Source of the DNA: JAFKFI01 sp963795435
GTDB taxonomy: Bacteria > Pseudomonadota > Alphaproteobacteria > Acetobacterales > Acetobacteraceae
Length of the DNA: 64,000 nucleotides
Direction of reading: 5' to 3'
Assembly: GCA_963795435.1 (NCBI GenBank)
Contig: CAWCHV010000009.1
Span: forward strand, 1,116,001-1,180,000
This document shows, one piece after another, positions 16,207-23,368 of the stretch (positions are counted from its first letter, which is position 1; each line of letters starts with the position of its first letter). The notes beneath the pieces are model-generated. The model did no database searches, had not been told where the DNA came from, and was given only the letters and a program-made list of their open reading frames with translations. The translations under genes were made by a program, and so were the position numbers.

Positions 16207-16607
16207 CAGAGGACGGGTCCCTCGAATGCCGCCCATGCGACCGGACTCTCGCGCAACACGATTTTCAGCCCCGACAGGCGCTGTCCGCCCGGGCCGAGAC
16301 GACCCTCGCGGCAGGCTCGCGCGAGCAGTCCGTGAAGATGACAGGCCAGGTACTCGATCGTGGTGTTCATGCCGGCGAAAGCGGGGTTGTCGTCGAGATT
16401 GCTGTAATCGAGCGGATCCAGCACACGGCGGAGTTCCGTCTTCGCCAGCCCGATGTCGATGAGCAACTGAAGCTCGTCGAGCCTGGCGGCGCGGAACTCC
16501 GCCTCGACGACGAGGGTGATGCCGTGCAGGCGCGCCGCGCGCCCGAAGGCCTCGCCGTGGAAGCTGTGCGCCGTCAAGATGTGGTCGCAGACGGTCACGC
16601 TGTACAT
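16206..16607 (-). CDS. 6-pyruvoyl-tetrahydropterin synthase / QueD-like protein
   Basis: A 133-residue PTPS-fold enzyme. PTPS/QueD enzymes convert dihydroneopterin triphosphate to 6-pyruvoyl- or 6-carboxy-tetrahydropterin in pterin or 7-deazapurine synthesis. Visible features: the zinc-binding AHSFHGEAFGRAARLHG segment (His-rich loop, where canonical QueD has HxLxxxC...CxxxHGH), VLDPLDYSNLDDNPAF, and NTTIEYLACHLHGLL. The cysteine of the canonical CxxxHGH motif is not seen; the region reads FGRAARLHGITL, so the usual catalytic Cys is replaced by Gly/Ala-type residues. That, and the genes it is coupled to, argue for a function other than queuosine synthesis. Confidence 0.75.
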   Translation of the reverse strand: MYSVTVCDHILTAHSFHGEAFGRAARLHGITLVVEAEFRAARLDELQLLIDIGLAKTELRRVLDPLDYSNLDDNPAFAGMNTTIEYLACHLHGLLARACREGRLGPGGQRLSGLKIVLRESPVAWAAFEGPVL

Positions 16608-17563
16608 GCATCGGCTCCATAGGTGATGACATGGCAAAGGCCGCCGGGCGCCAGGATGCGCGGCATGGCGGCCGGCAGCATCTCGAACTCGGTGGGGCCT
16701 TGCAACAGCGCGTCGTAGGCGGGGTTGGTCAGCAGGCCGAGCGCCAGCGCCAGACGTTCGGCGTGGCCGCGGCGATGGCGCATCGCGGGCGCGACGGCGC
16801 CGACCTGCGAGGAGATCAGCCGCAGCCGGCGCGCGTGGAACGCTTCGCCGAGCGGCAGGGCAGGGGCGAGATCGCCGAACCAGCTGGCCTCGACGATGCG
16901 CGCCTCGAACGCGGCGCGCGAGAGCGCCAGCCGCAGGCCCGCTTCGGTGCCCGAGGCATGGATGAGCAGTTCCTGCCCGTCGGGTGCGGAATCCGGCGTG
17001 GCGAACGCGCACGGCAGGCTCCGCGCCAGGCCCGCCCGCGACGGATCGCGGTCCACCACCGTCACGCTCGCGCCCGGGATTCCCACGAGAAGCGAGGCCG
17101 TGAGCAGGCCGACGATGCCCGCGCCGATCACCATGATCCGTTCGCCGGGCAGCGCCGCCGCGTCCCAGGTCACGTTCAGCGCGGTCTCCATGTTCGCGGC
17201 GAGCACCGCGCGCGCGGTCGGCACCGCGTCGGGCACTGGGATGCACATCGCGGCCGGAGCGACGAAACGGTCCTGGTGCGGATGCAGCACGAAGACGCGC
17301 TCGCCGCCGGCCAGCAGGCCCACGGCGCTGTAGCCGTATTTGACCGGGAAGGGAAAGCCGCCGCCCATCAGTGGCGCCCGCATCGCCGCGTGCTGACTGG
17401 CGGGGACGCGACCAGCGAAGACCAGCGCCTCGGTGCCGCGCGACACGCCGGTCGCCACGGTGCGGACCAGGCGCTCGTTGTCGGCGGGCGGATCGAGCCG
17501 CTCCTCGCGGATTTCGCCGCGCCCCGGTGCCACCATCCAGAATGCGCGTGCGGTCAGCCGCAT
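16595..17563 (-). CDS. MDR-superfamily (zinc-type alcohol dehydrogenase-like) protein
   Basis: A 322-residue medium-chain dehydrogenase/reductase-like protein. The N-terminal GroES-like part has VSRGTEALVFAGRVP and KYGYSAVGLLAGG. The Rossmann part carries MVIGAGIVGLLTASLLVGIPGASVTVVDRD. The usual catalytic-zinc ligands (GHE motif, Cys in the first domain) are not apparent, so it is probably a zinc-free reductase. It overlaps the RibD-like gene upstream by 10 bp and the PTPS-like gene downstream by 13 bp, marking it as an integral operon member. Confidence 0.75.
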   Translation of the reverse strand: MRLTARAFWMVAPGRGEIREERLDPPADNERLVRTVATGVSRGTEALVFAGRVPASQHAAMRAPLMGGGFPFPVKYGYSAVGLLAGGERVFVLHPHQDRFVAPAAMCIPVPDAVPTARAVLAANMETALNVTWDAAALPGERIMVIGAGIVGLLTASLLVGIPGASVTVVDRDPSRAGLARSLPCAFATPDSAPDGQELLIHASGTEAGLRLALSRAAFEARIVEASWFGDLAPALPLGEAFHARRLRLISSQVGAVAPAMRHRRGHAERLALALGLLTNPAYDALLQGPTEFEMLPAAMPRILAPGGLCHVITYGADACTA

Positions 17564-18315
17564 GACGCCGGGCGCGACCGGCCGAGCGGAATGTCGAGCA
17601 GGAGATCCGAGCCGACCCGATGCAGCGACCAGTCGAGGCGCATCCCGTCCGCGAGCACGGGCGCGTCGGGCAGGGTGAACGCGGGAATGCCGGAGCCGAT
17701 GAGCAGCGGGGCGATGGTGACGTGCAGGCGATCGAGCCCACCGGCGGCGAGGAAGCGCGACACCGTGACCCCGCCGCCCTCGACGAGGATCCGGCGCAAA
17801 CCGCGAGCCGCGAGCATCCGCAGCCCGCTTGCGATGTCGAGCCCCCGGCCTGCCCGGGGGAGCCGAACCGTCCGGGCGCGGCCATGCGCCTCCGGCCCGG
17901 GCGCGTCGGCGGCGCAGAGCAGCAAGGTCTCGGGACCGTCGCGGAACACGCGATACCGGTCATCCAGGCGCCGGTCGGTGTCGATCACCACGCGCACCGG
18001 GGAGGGGCCTTCGACGTGGCGCGTGGTCAGTTGCGGATCGTCCGCCCTGACCGTCCCGGCGCCGATCACGACGGCGTCGAACAGCGCCCGGAGCCGATGG
18101 GTGTGCTCGATGTCCTCGCGGCCGGTGATCCACTGCGATTGGCCCGAGACGGTGGCAATGCGTCCGTCCAGCGATTGGGCGATCCGGCCGAGCACGAAGC
18201 AGCCATCGGGTGAGGTCGGCGGCCCGATCACCGGCCCGTAGAGCGGGGACAGATGCGTGTCGTCGGGGCAGCGGCGCAGCAGGCGCCGCCACGTGTCCGG
18301 GTCGAGCCCTTCCAT
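17554..18315 (-). CDS. RibD C-terminal-domain (pyrimidine/pterin reductase-like) protein
   Basis: A 253-residue protein of the RibD/DHFR-like reductase family without the N-terminal deaminase domain. Motifs: FVLGRIAQSLDGRIAT, SQWITGREDIEHTHRLRALFDAVVIGAGTVRADDPQLTTR (two segments of the conserved reductase core), and ILVEGGGVTVSRFLAAGGLDRLHVTIAPLLIGSG. It would reduce a ribosylamino-pyrimidine or related ring using NADPH. It is the first gene of the four-gene overlapping operon. As no deaminase or other riboflavin gene is present, involvement in a dedicated pathway rather than riboflavin synthesis is likely (inference). Confidence 0.8.
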   Translation of the reverse strand: MEGLDPDTWRRLLRRCPDDTHLSPLYGPVIGPPTSPDGCFVLGRIAQSLDGRIATVSGQSQWITGREDIEHTHRLRALFDAVVIGAGTVRADDPQLTTRHVEGPSPVRVVIDTDRRLDDRYRVFRDGPETLLLCAADAPGPEAHGRARTVRLPRAGRGLDIASGLRMLAARGLRRILVEGGGVTVSRFLAAGGLDRLHVTIAPLLIGSGIPAFTLPDAPVLADGMRLDWSLHRVGSDLLLDIPLGRSRPASCG

Positions 18316-18380
18316 CTCGCCGCAGTATCATGCGGCCAACCGATGCGATAGCCGCTCTCGTTTCCCGGTGCGTCCCGTGG

Positions 18381-18767
18381 TCAGGCGCGCGCGGACAGGG
18401 CGATCGCGCCGGGCCGGCCGGCGGCGGTGCGGCCGCCGTGCGCGCCGTAGCCCAATGTCTCCGGCCGTACCGCCTGCGCCAGCGTGCCGATCACTCGCCC
18501 CTGCACGGCGATCGCGCGTTCGAGCAGCCGGCGGTTCTCCTCGGCGAGCATGCCCAGACGCGCGGCCACGTCCCTAGCGGCGGCGTCCGGCCGGGCGGTC
18601 GCGCCATGCGACAGAAGCGATTGCGCGGCAAGGAACGCATCCGCCGCGCGCTGCTTGTCGCCCAGCATCCCGGCCGCCCGCGGCAGGTCGAGTGCCGCGA
18701 GCGCCTGGTTCTCGCGGGCGAGCGCATCGGCCAGCCGGATGGCGGCGTCGATCAAGGCGGGGCTCAT
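18381..18767 (-). CDS. FlgN-like flagellar export chaperone (putative)
   Basis: A 128-residue mostly helical protein (residues 1-90 heptad-like, RLGMLAEENRRLLERAIAVQGRVIGTLAQAV). FlgN proteins bind the hook-filament junction proteins FlgK/FlgL before export; sequence conservation is poor and the call relies on size, helix pattern, the late GYGAHG segment and position directly after the flgI/flgJ-like genes. It overlaps the rod-binding gene by 4 bp (ATGA). Confidence 0.6.
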   Translation of the reverse strand: MSPALIDAAIRLADALARENQALAALDLPRAAGMLGDKQRAADAFLAAQSLLSHGATARPDAAARDVAARLGMLAEENRRLLERAIAVQGRVIGTLAQAVRPETLGYGAHGGRTAAGRPGAIALSARA

Positions 18768-19120
18768 TCCTGCTTCTCCGATGGGGCGGTCGGGGCCTTC
18801 CGCGCCACGCTATCCCGGGTTCGCGCCTCCTGGGCGCGCAGCATTTCCACGAAGACCGGGTGGGCGATGCCGATCCCGCCATGCGCCGCCAGGCTCTTGG
18901 CGATCGCGTCGACGAACATCGGCTTCCATGCTTCCTCGCCCGAGCCGCCACCGAATGCGCCGTGCGCCGTGTCGACCGTCGCCAACATCGGCTGCAGCAA
19001 CTGCCCCAGCGCCATTGCCTCGAAATCCTGCGCGGCCTTCCACGCCTTCGCGACCTGCGCCTCGGGCAGGCTGGTGGCGACAGGCTGGTCGGCCGGGGGA
19101 AGGATGCCGACACTCATCAT
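18764..19120 (-). CDS. flgJ: Rod-binding protein, FlgJ N-terminal-domain type
   Basis: A 118-residue protein matching the N-terminal rod-binding domain of FlgJ without the muramidase half, as usual in Alphaproteobacteria. The conserved segment AWKAAQDFEAMALGQLLQPML (FExMxLxQML type) is at about residues 26-46. A Gly-rich loop GGGSGEEAWKPMFVDAIAKSLAAHGGIGIA follows. It acts as the rod cap or scaffold in the periplasm. It overlaps flgI by 4 bp (ATGA). Confidence 0.8.
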   Translation of the reverse strand: MMSVGILPPADQPVATSLPEAQVAKAWKAAQDFEAMALGQLLQPMLATVDTAHGAFGGGSGEEAWKPMFVDAIAKSLAAHGGIGIAHPVFVEMLRAQEARTRDSVARKAPTAPSEKQE

Positions 19121-20259
19121 CGCACCTGCAGATCGGCCTGGAGCGCGCCGGCGGCCTTGATCGCCTGGAGAATGCTGATCAGGTCGCGCGGCCCGACGCC
19201 GAGCGCGTTGAGGCTCGCCACCAGGTCGCGGAGGGTCACGCTGCCCCGCACGATGCCGAGCTTGCGGTCATGCTGGTCGTCAATCTGGATGTTGGTGCGC
19301 GGCACCACGGCGGTCTTGCCGTTGGACAACGGTCCGGGCTGGCTCACCTCTGGCGTCTCCGTCACCCGGATGGTCAGATTGCCCTGGGCGATCGCTACGG
19401 TGCTGACGCGGACGTTGGCGCCCATCACGACGGTGCCGCTGGCCTCGTCGATCACCACGACGGCGGCGCTGTCCGGCTCGATCCGCACGTCCTCGAGGCG
19501 TGCGAGGGCATCGATCGGGTCGCGTCCGTTGAGGTCGAGCGCCACGGTCCGCGGGTCGATGGCGCGGGCCACCGGCCCGCCGAGCGTCTGGTTCACGGCC
19601 GTCGCGATGCGACGCGCGGTGGTCAGGTCCGGGTTGCGCAGGCCGAGGCGAAGCCCCGCGCTCTTGTCGAGCCGGAACGCCACCTCCCGCTCGACCGTGG
19701 CCCCGTTGGCGATGCGTCCGGCGGTGGGCACGCCGCGCGTGACCGACTGGGCGGCGCCCCGGGCCGCGATCGCTCCCGTGCTGAGCGCGCCCTGCGCCAC
19801 CCCGTAGACGTCGCCGTCGGCGGCCAGGAGCGGCGTCACCAGCAGAGTGCCGCCGGTGAGGTTGGTGGCGTCTCCCAGGGCGGAAACCGCGACGTCGATG
19901 CGGCTGCCGCTGCGGGCGAAGGCCGGCAGGTCGGCGGTGACCATCACCGCCGCCACGTTCTTCGTCTGGAGCTTGGTTTCCTGGTCCCTTGTGTTGACCC
20001 CGAGCCGCTCCAGCATCCCGATCAGGGACTGGCGGGTGAACACGGCATTGTCGAGCTTGTCGCCGGTGCCGTTGAGCCCGACCACCAGGCCGTAGCCCAC
20101 CAGCTGGTTCTCCCGCACCCCCTCCACATCCGCGATGTCCTTGATCCGCACCTGCGCCGCCGCCCGCGACAGGGGCGCCAGCGCGGAGAGGACGAGCGCG
20201 GTCAGGGCGAGCACGGTCAGGGCGAAGGCCGGCAGGATGCGGCGGGACAGGCGGGACAA
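19117..20259 (-). CDS. flgI: Flagellar basal-body P-ring protein FlgI
   Basis: FlgI forms the peptidoglycan-level bushing around the rod. The mature part starts QVRIKDIADVEGVRENQLVG, with GYGLVVGLNGTGDKLDNAVFTRQSL next and ISILQAIKAAGALQADLQV at the end, all typical. A signal peptide (hydrophobic LPAFALTVLALTALVLSAL, AAA cleavage area) precedes it. No ATG fits; TTG at 20259 follows CCGAGG closely and gives 380 residues. GTG 20265 is an alternative, giving 382. A sigma-54 promoter lies about 55 bp upstream. Confidence 0.92.
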   Translation of the reverse strand: MSRLSRRILPAFALTVLALTALVLSALAPLSRAAAQVRIKDIADVEGVRENQLVGYGLVVGLNGTGDKLDNAVFTRQSLIGMLERLGVNTRDQETKLQTKNVAAVMVTADLPAFARSGSRIDVAVSALGDATNLTGGTLLVTPLLAADGDVYGVAQGALSTGAIAARGAAQSVTRGVPTAGRIANGATVEREVAFRLDKSAGLRLGLRNPDLTTARRIATAVNQTLGGPVARAIDPRTVALDLNGRDPIDALARLEDVRIEPDSAAVVVIDEASGTVVMGANVRVSTVAIAQGNLTIRVTETPEVSQPGPLSNGKTAVVPRTNIQIDDQHDRKLGIVRGSVTLRDLVASLNALGVGPRDLISILQAIKAAGALQADLQVR

Positions 20260-20314
20260 GGGCACCTCGGTAGCGAGGAGGAAAGGTTTGCGCGTCAGTC
20301 TCTGGATCTGTCTT

Positions 20315-20330
20315 GGCAAGGCCCGTGCCA
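20315..20330 (-). promoter_or_regulatory. Sigma-54 (RpoN) promoter for flgI
   Basis: On the minus strand TGGCACGGGCCTTGCC matches the sigma-54 consensus TGGCACG-N4-TTGC, with the invariant GG and GC separated by 10 bases. Transcription would start about 12 bp downstream (near 20303), leaving a leader of about 45 bases before the flgI start. This matches the known RpoN control of flgI in Caulobacter-type flagellar hierarchies. Confidence 0.8.
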
Positions 20331-20370
20331 CGGCAGCTCGCGCGAAAGCCGGGGAAAGCGGGCCAGAGAT

Positions 20371-20389
20371 CCCGGCAGAAGCTGCCGGG
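20371..20389. promoter_or_regulatory. ftr-like palindrome (putative FlbD site) between flgI and fliX
   Basis: CCCGGCAGAAGCTGCCGGG is a perfect 8-bp inverted repeat around AAG, located 41 bp upstream of the sigma-54 promoter of flgI and 40 bp before fliX. The core GGCAGAAGCTGCCGGG occurs again at 27963-27978 near the flgF sigma-54 promoter. It resembles the ftr elements bound by FlbD in Caulobacter. Confidence 0.65.
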
Positions 20390-20428
20390 CGGCACGGCAA
20401 GCCGGGTAGCGAAGGGGGTGGGGTAGCG

Positions 20429-20833
20429 ATGAGTGGCGTATCGGGTGTGGGCCGCGCGACCGCCGGGGGAGCGGGCCGCGCCCGGACGGCGCAGGCGGCC
20501 GGCGGCTTCTCCCTCGGAACCGGGGCCGCGTCGGGCGCCGGCGAGGCGGCTGCGGCCGTGCCGGTGTCATTGGGGTCCATGCTGGCCTTGCAGGAAGCGG
20601 GCGCCGAGCCGGTGCGCGACCGGGCCGCCCGGCGCCACGGCCATGCGATGCTCCAGCTCCTCGCGGCGCTGCAGCGCGCCATGCTGGGCGGGGGAAGCGG
20701 AGACGAGGCGGAGCTGGGCCGGCTCGCCGCATTGTCGGCCGAGATCCCGCCGACATCCGACCCCGGCTTGCGGCAGGCGGTCGCCGCGATCGCGCTGCGC
20801 GCCGCGATCGAACTGGCCCGCCGCCGAGGCTGA
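20429..20833 (+). CDS. fliX: Flagellar assembly regulator FliX
   Basis: A 134-residue protein, divergent from flgI exactly as in Caulobacter. FliX couples basal-body assembly to FlbD-dependent, sigma-54-driven transcription. Features: an N-terminal Gly/Ser/Ala-rich region with the AGGFSL motif, SLGSMLALQEAG, then a helical domain HAMLQLLAALQRAMLGG and the conserved SDPGLRQAVAAIALRAAIELAR end. ATG 20429 was chosen because it follows GAAGGGGGTGGGG and yields the family's usual length. Confidence 0.85.
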   Translation: MSGVSGVGRATAGGAGRARTAQAAGGFSLGTGAASGAGEAAAAVPVSLGSMLALQEAGAEPVRDRAARRHGHAMLQLLAALQRAMLGGGSGDEAELGRLAALSAEIPPTSDPGLRQAVAAIALRAAIELARRRG

Positions 20834-20883
20834 TCTGACGCGACGGTTTCACAGGAGCTTCTTGATCGTTTCGCCATGAGCTC

Positions 20884-20912
20884 TTGGCGCAATAGTCTTG
20901 CGCCGCTATAAG
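20884..20912 (+). promoter_or_regulatory. Promoter of dksA with an inverted repeat in the spacer
   Basis: TTGGCG at 20884-20889 and TATAAG at 20907-20912 with 17 bp between them. The inverted repeat GGCGCAA-TAGTC-TTGCGCC (20886-20904) covers the -35 end and most of the spacer, suggesting a repressor or activator site. The promoter would start dksA mRNA about 85 bases before the ATG. Confidence 0.55.
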
Positions 20913-20947
20913 CCCGCGCGACACGACCCGGCACCGGCTCGGGGGCA

Positions 20948-20978
20948 CCGAAGCCCCGGAACGTAAGTTGGGCTTCGG
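20948..20978 (+). promoter_or_regulatory. Stem-loop in the dksA leader
   Basis: CCGAAGCCC (20948-20956) pairs perfectly with GGGCTTCGG (20970-20978), loop of 13 bases. It ends 23 bases before the dksA ATG, near the ribosome site, and could modulate translation or mRNA stability. Confidence 0.45.
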
Positions 20979-21001
20979 ACAAGAAAGCAGGATCGGCGCG
21001 C

Positions 21002-21418
21002 ATGATGGTGACTCTGCCCCCTGACTACCGCCCCTCGGACGCGGAGGAGTTCATGAACCCCCCGCAGGTCGAGTATTTCCGCCAGAAACTGTTAAGATGG
21101 CGTGCCGATTTGCTCCGCGAGGCGGACGGAACCCTGGCCAGCCTCTCCGAAGGCGGCATCCACGAAGCCGACATCACCGACCGCGCGAGCGTCGAGACCG
21201 ACCGGGCCCTCGAACTCCGGACCCGGGATCGCGCCCGCAAGCTCATCGCCAAGATCGACCAGGCGCTGCTGCGGATCGAGACCGGCACCTACGGCTATTG
21301 CGAGGAGACCGGCGAGCCGATCGGCCTGCGCCGCCTGGAGGCCCGCCCGATCGCCACCCTCTCCATCGAGGCCCAGGAGCGCCACGAGCGCATGGAGCGG
21401 GTCCACCGCGACGACTGA
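21002..21418 (+). CDS. dksA: RNA polymerase-binding transcription factor DksA
   Basis: A 138-residue DksA, the ppGpp cofactor that acts through the secondary channel of RNA polymerase. The coiled coil spans about residues 24-95, with the tip in SEGGIHEADITDRASVETDRA (Asp-rich tip, DxxDxA type). The zinc-finger region reads GYCEETGEPIGLRRLEARPIATLSIEAQERHE: only one of four Cys (Cys100) is left, as is usual for the alphaproteobacterial, zinc-independent form. Its place next to fliX/flgI is also found in other alphaproteobacteria. Confidence 0.9.
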   Translation: MMVTLPPDYRPSDAEEFMNPPQVEYFRQKLLRWRADLLREADGTLASLSEGGIHEADITDRASVETDRALELRTRDRARKLIAKIDQALLRIETGTYGYCEETGEPIGLRRLEARPIATLSIEAQERHERMERVHRDD

Positions 21419-21468
21419 TCTTGCTTCTTCCGGGCCGGGCGCCCAGATCGACCGTGCCGGAGGATGGA

Positions 21469-21966
21469 ATGGGTGAGACCAGCCTGTACGACGAGGATAT
21501 CCTCGCCTGGTCGGAGCAGCAGGCGCAGGCTCTGCGCCAGCTCGCATCGCGGCGGGACCTGCCGAACGATCTCGATCTTGAGAACATCGCCGAGGAGATC
21601 GAGAGCGTGGGGCGGAGCGAGCTGAACGCGGCCAGGAGCTTCTTGCGCCTCATACTGGGCCACATGATCAAGGCGTGGTCCGATCCTGACGCGGAACCTC
21701 TCGCGCACTGGGCGAGCGAGGTTCGCAACTGGCACTTTCAGCTGTTGGACGCGATCTCGCCGGCGATGAAATCCCGGATCGATCTCGATCAGCTCTGGTC
21801 GCAAGCAGTTCGCCAAGCCCAGGCCGACCTTCTGGTGCAACGGCGAGAGGGCCCGTCGAGCCGGATCGACGCGACACTCGACAAGCGTGTTTGCCCGATC
21901 GGTCTGGACATGCTTTGCGACCCAGCTTTCGACTTGGCCGAAGCTCTCGCCGCACTGCCTTCCTAG
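21469..21966 (+). CDS. DUF29 family protein
   Basis: A 165-residue DUF29 protein. Typical features: SLYDEDILAWSEQQAQALRQ at the N-terminus, DLENIAEEIESVGRSE, and a helical stretch with RLILGHMIKAW. DUF29 proteins are common in Cyanobacteria and Alphaproteobacteria, often in multiple copies, and have no known activity. ATG 21469 is preceded by GGAGG. It lies alone between dksA and a solute-binding protein gene. Confidence 0.85.
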   Translation: MGETSLYDEDILAWSEQQAQALRQLASRRDLPNDLDLENIAEEIESVGRSELNAARSFLRLILGHMIKAWSDPDAEPLAHWASEVRNWHFQLLDAISPAMKSRIDLDQLWSQAVRQAQADLLVQRREGPSSRIDATLDKRVCPIGLDMLCDPAFDLAEALAALPS

Positions 21967-22024
21967 CCCTGCTTGGCCGGTCTAGGCTGCTTCCCGACCC
22001 GCACGGGCCAATGGGGAGGAATGA

Positions 22025-23347
22025 ATGATCCGTCGTCGTCGCCTGCTGCAGGCCTCGGCCGGCCTGCTGGCCGCGCCCGCCATCGTCGAGAAGGTGGGGG
22101 CCGAGAGCGCCTTCGACTGGAAGCAGTTCAAGGGCCAGAAGATCGAGGTCAATTTCCAGAAATCGCCCCGCGCCGACGTGGTGCAGAAGCACCAGCGCGA
22201 ATTCGAGGAGCTGACCGGCATCAAGGTCGGCTTCGAACAGATCCCCGAGCAGCAGCAGCGCCCGAAGGTCGCGGTGGAGATGGCGTCCGGCCATCCGAGC
22301 TTCGACGTGGTCAATGTCGGGATGCACGTCCAGAAGCGGCTGATCGAGAAGGCCGGCTGGATGGACGATCTGCGGCCCTATCTGTCGAACGCGGCGCTGA
22401 CCGCGCCGGACATCGACATGGCGGATTTCAGCGCCGCCGGGATGCGCGTCGCGACCGGCGCGGACGGCAAGCTCAACGTCCTGCCGCTGAACCAGGACGT
22501 GTTCATCCTGTTCTACAACAAGCAACTGCTCGCCGGGAAAGGCGTCGCGGTCCCCCGCACGCTCGACGAGCTCATGGTCGCGGCCGAGAAGCTCACCGAC
22601 AAGCCGAAGGGCGTCTACGGCTTTGTCGGCCGGGGCCTCAAGAACGCCAACGTGGTGCTGTACGACAATATCCTGCTCGGCTGGGACCAGGAGACGGTCA
22701 CGCCGGACAACAAGACCCTGCTGACCGATACGCCGGCCGCGATCGACGCTGGGACGTACTACCAGAAGCTGCTGCGCGACTACGCGCCGCCCGGCGTGGT
22801 CGGGTTCAACTGGAACGAATGCCAGACCACGTTCAGCCAGGGCCGCGCCGCCTTGTGGTTCGATGCGATCGGCTTCTCGGCGCCGCTGGTGGACAAGACG
22901 AAGTCGAAGGTCGCCGAGGTCGCCGGCTTCGCCCCGCCGCCCGCCGGCCCCAAGGGCCAGTGGTCGGCGACCTTCATGGACGCCATCGGCATCCCGAAGC
23001 AGGCGAAGAACAAGCAGGCCGCCTGGCTCTACGTCCAATGGGCGGCGAGCAAGCCGATCATGAACGAATATCTGCGCAGCGGCTCGGGCACGCCGCCGCG
23101 GGCCAGCCCGTACAGGCAGACCGACCTGCTCAAGAGCAGTCCGTTCCCGAGGGAATGGTTCGATACGGCGCTAAAATGCCTCTCGATCGCTCGCTCCGGG
23201 CTGCCCGAGATCGTGCCGGTGACGGAGTTCCGCGACACGCTCGGGGTGGCGCTGACCAACATCGTCGGCGGGGCGGACGTGCCAGCCGAGCTGAAGAAGG
23301 CGACCGATGCGTTCCAGCCGGTGCTGACCAAGTCCAACGAAACCTGA
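22025..23347 (+). CDS. Extracellular solute-binding protein, family 1 (orphan)
   Basis: A 440-residue ABC-importer binding protein of the sugar/polyol type. The N-terminus MIRRRRLLQASAGLLAAPAI looks like a twin-arginine signal. The mature domain shows FEELTGIKVGFEQIPEQQ, VALNQDVFILFYNKQLL-type (LPLNQDVFILFYNKQL) and FSQGRAALWFDAIGFSAPL segments, usual in family 1. No permease or ATPase is next to it, so it must share a transporter encoded elsewhere. The ligand is unknown, though oligosaccharides or polyols are common for this family. Confidence 0.82.
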   Translation: MIRRRRLLQASAGLLAAPAIVEKVGAESAFDWKQFKGQKIEVNFQKSPRADVVQKHQREFEELTGIKVGFEQIPEQQQRPKVAVEMASGHPSFDVVNVGMHVQKRLIEKAGWMDDLRPYLSNAALTAPDIDMADFSAAGMRVATGADGKLNVLPLNQDVFILFYNKQLLAGKGVAVPRTLDELMVAAEKLTDKPKGVYGFVGRGLKNANVVLYDNILLGWDQETVTPDNKTLLTDTPAAIDAGTYYQKLLRDYAPPGVVGFNWNECQTTFSQGRAALWFDAIGFSAPLVDKTKSKVAEVAGFAPPPAGPKGQWSATFMDAIGIPKQAKNKQAAWLYVQWAASKPIMNEYLRSGSGTPPRASPYRQTDLLKSSPFPREWFDTALKCLSIARSGLPEIVPVTEFRDTLGVALTNIVGGADVPAELKKATDAFQPVLTKSNET

Positions 23348-23368
23348 GCGCGGCCGCCGGGGCGGACC

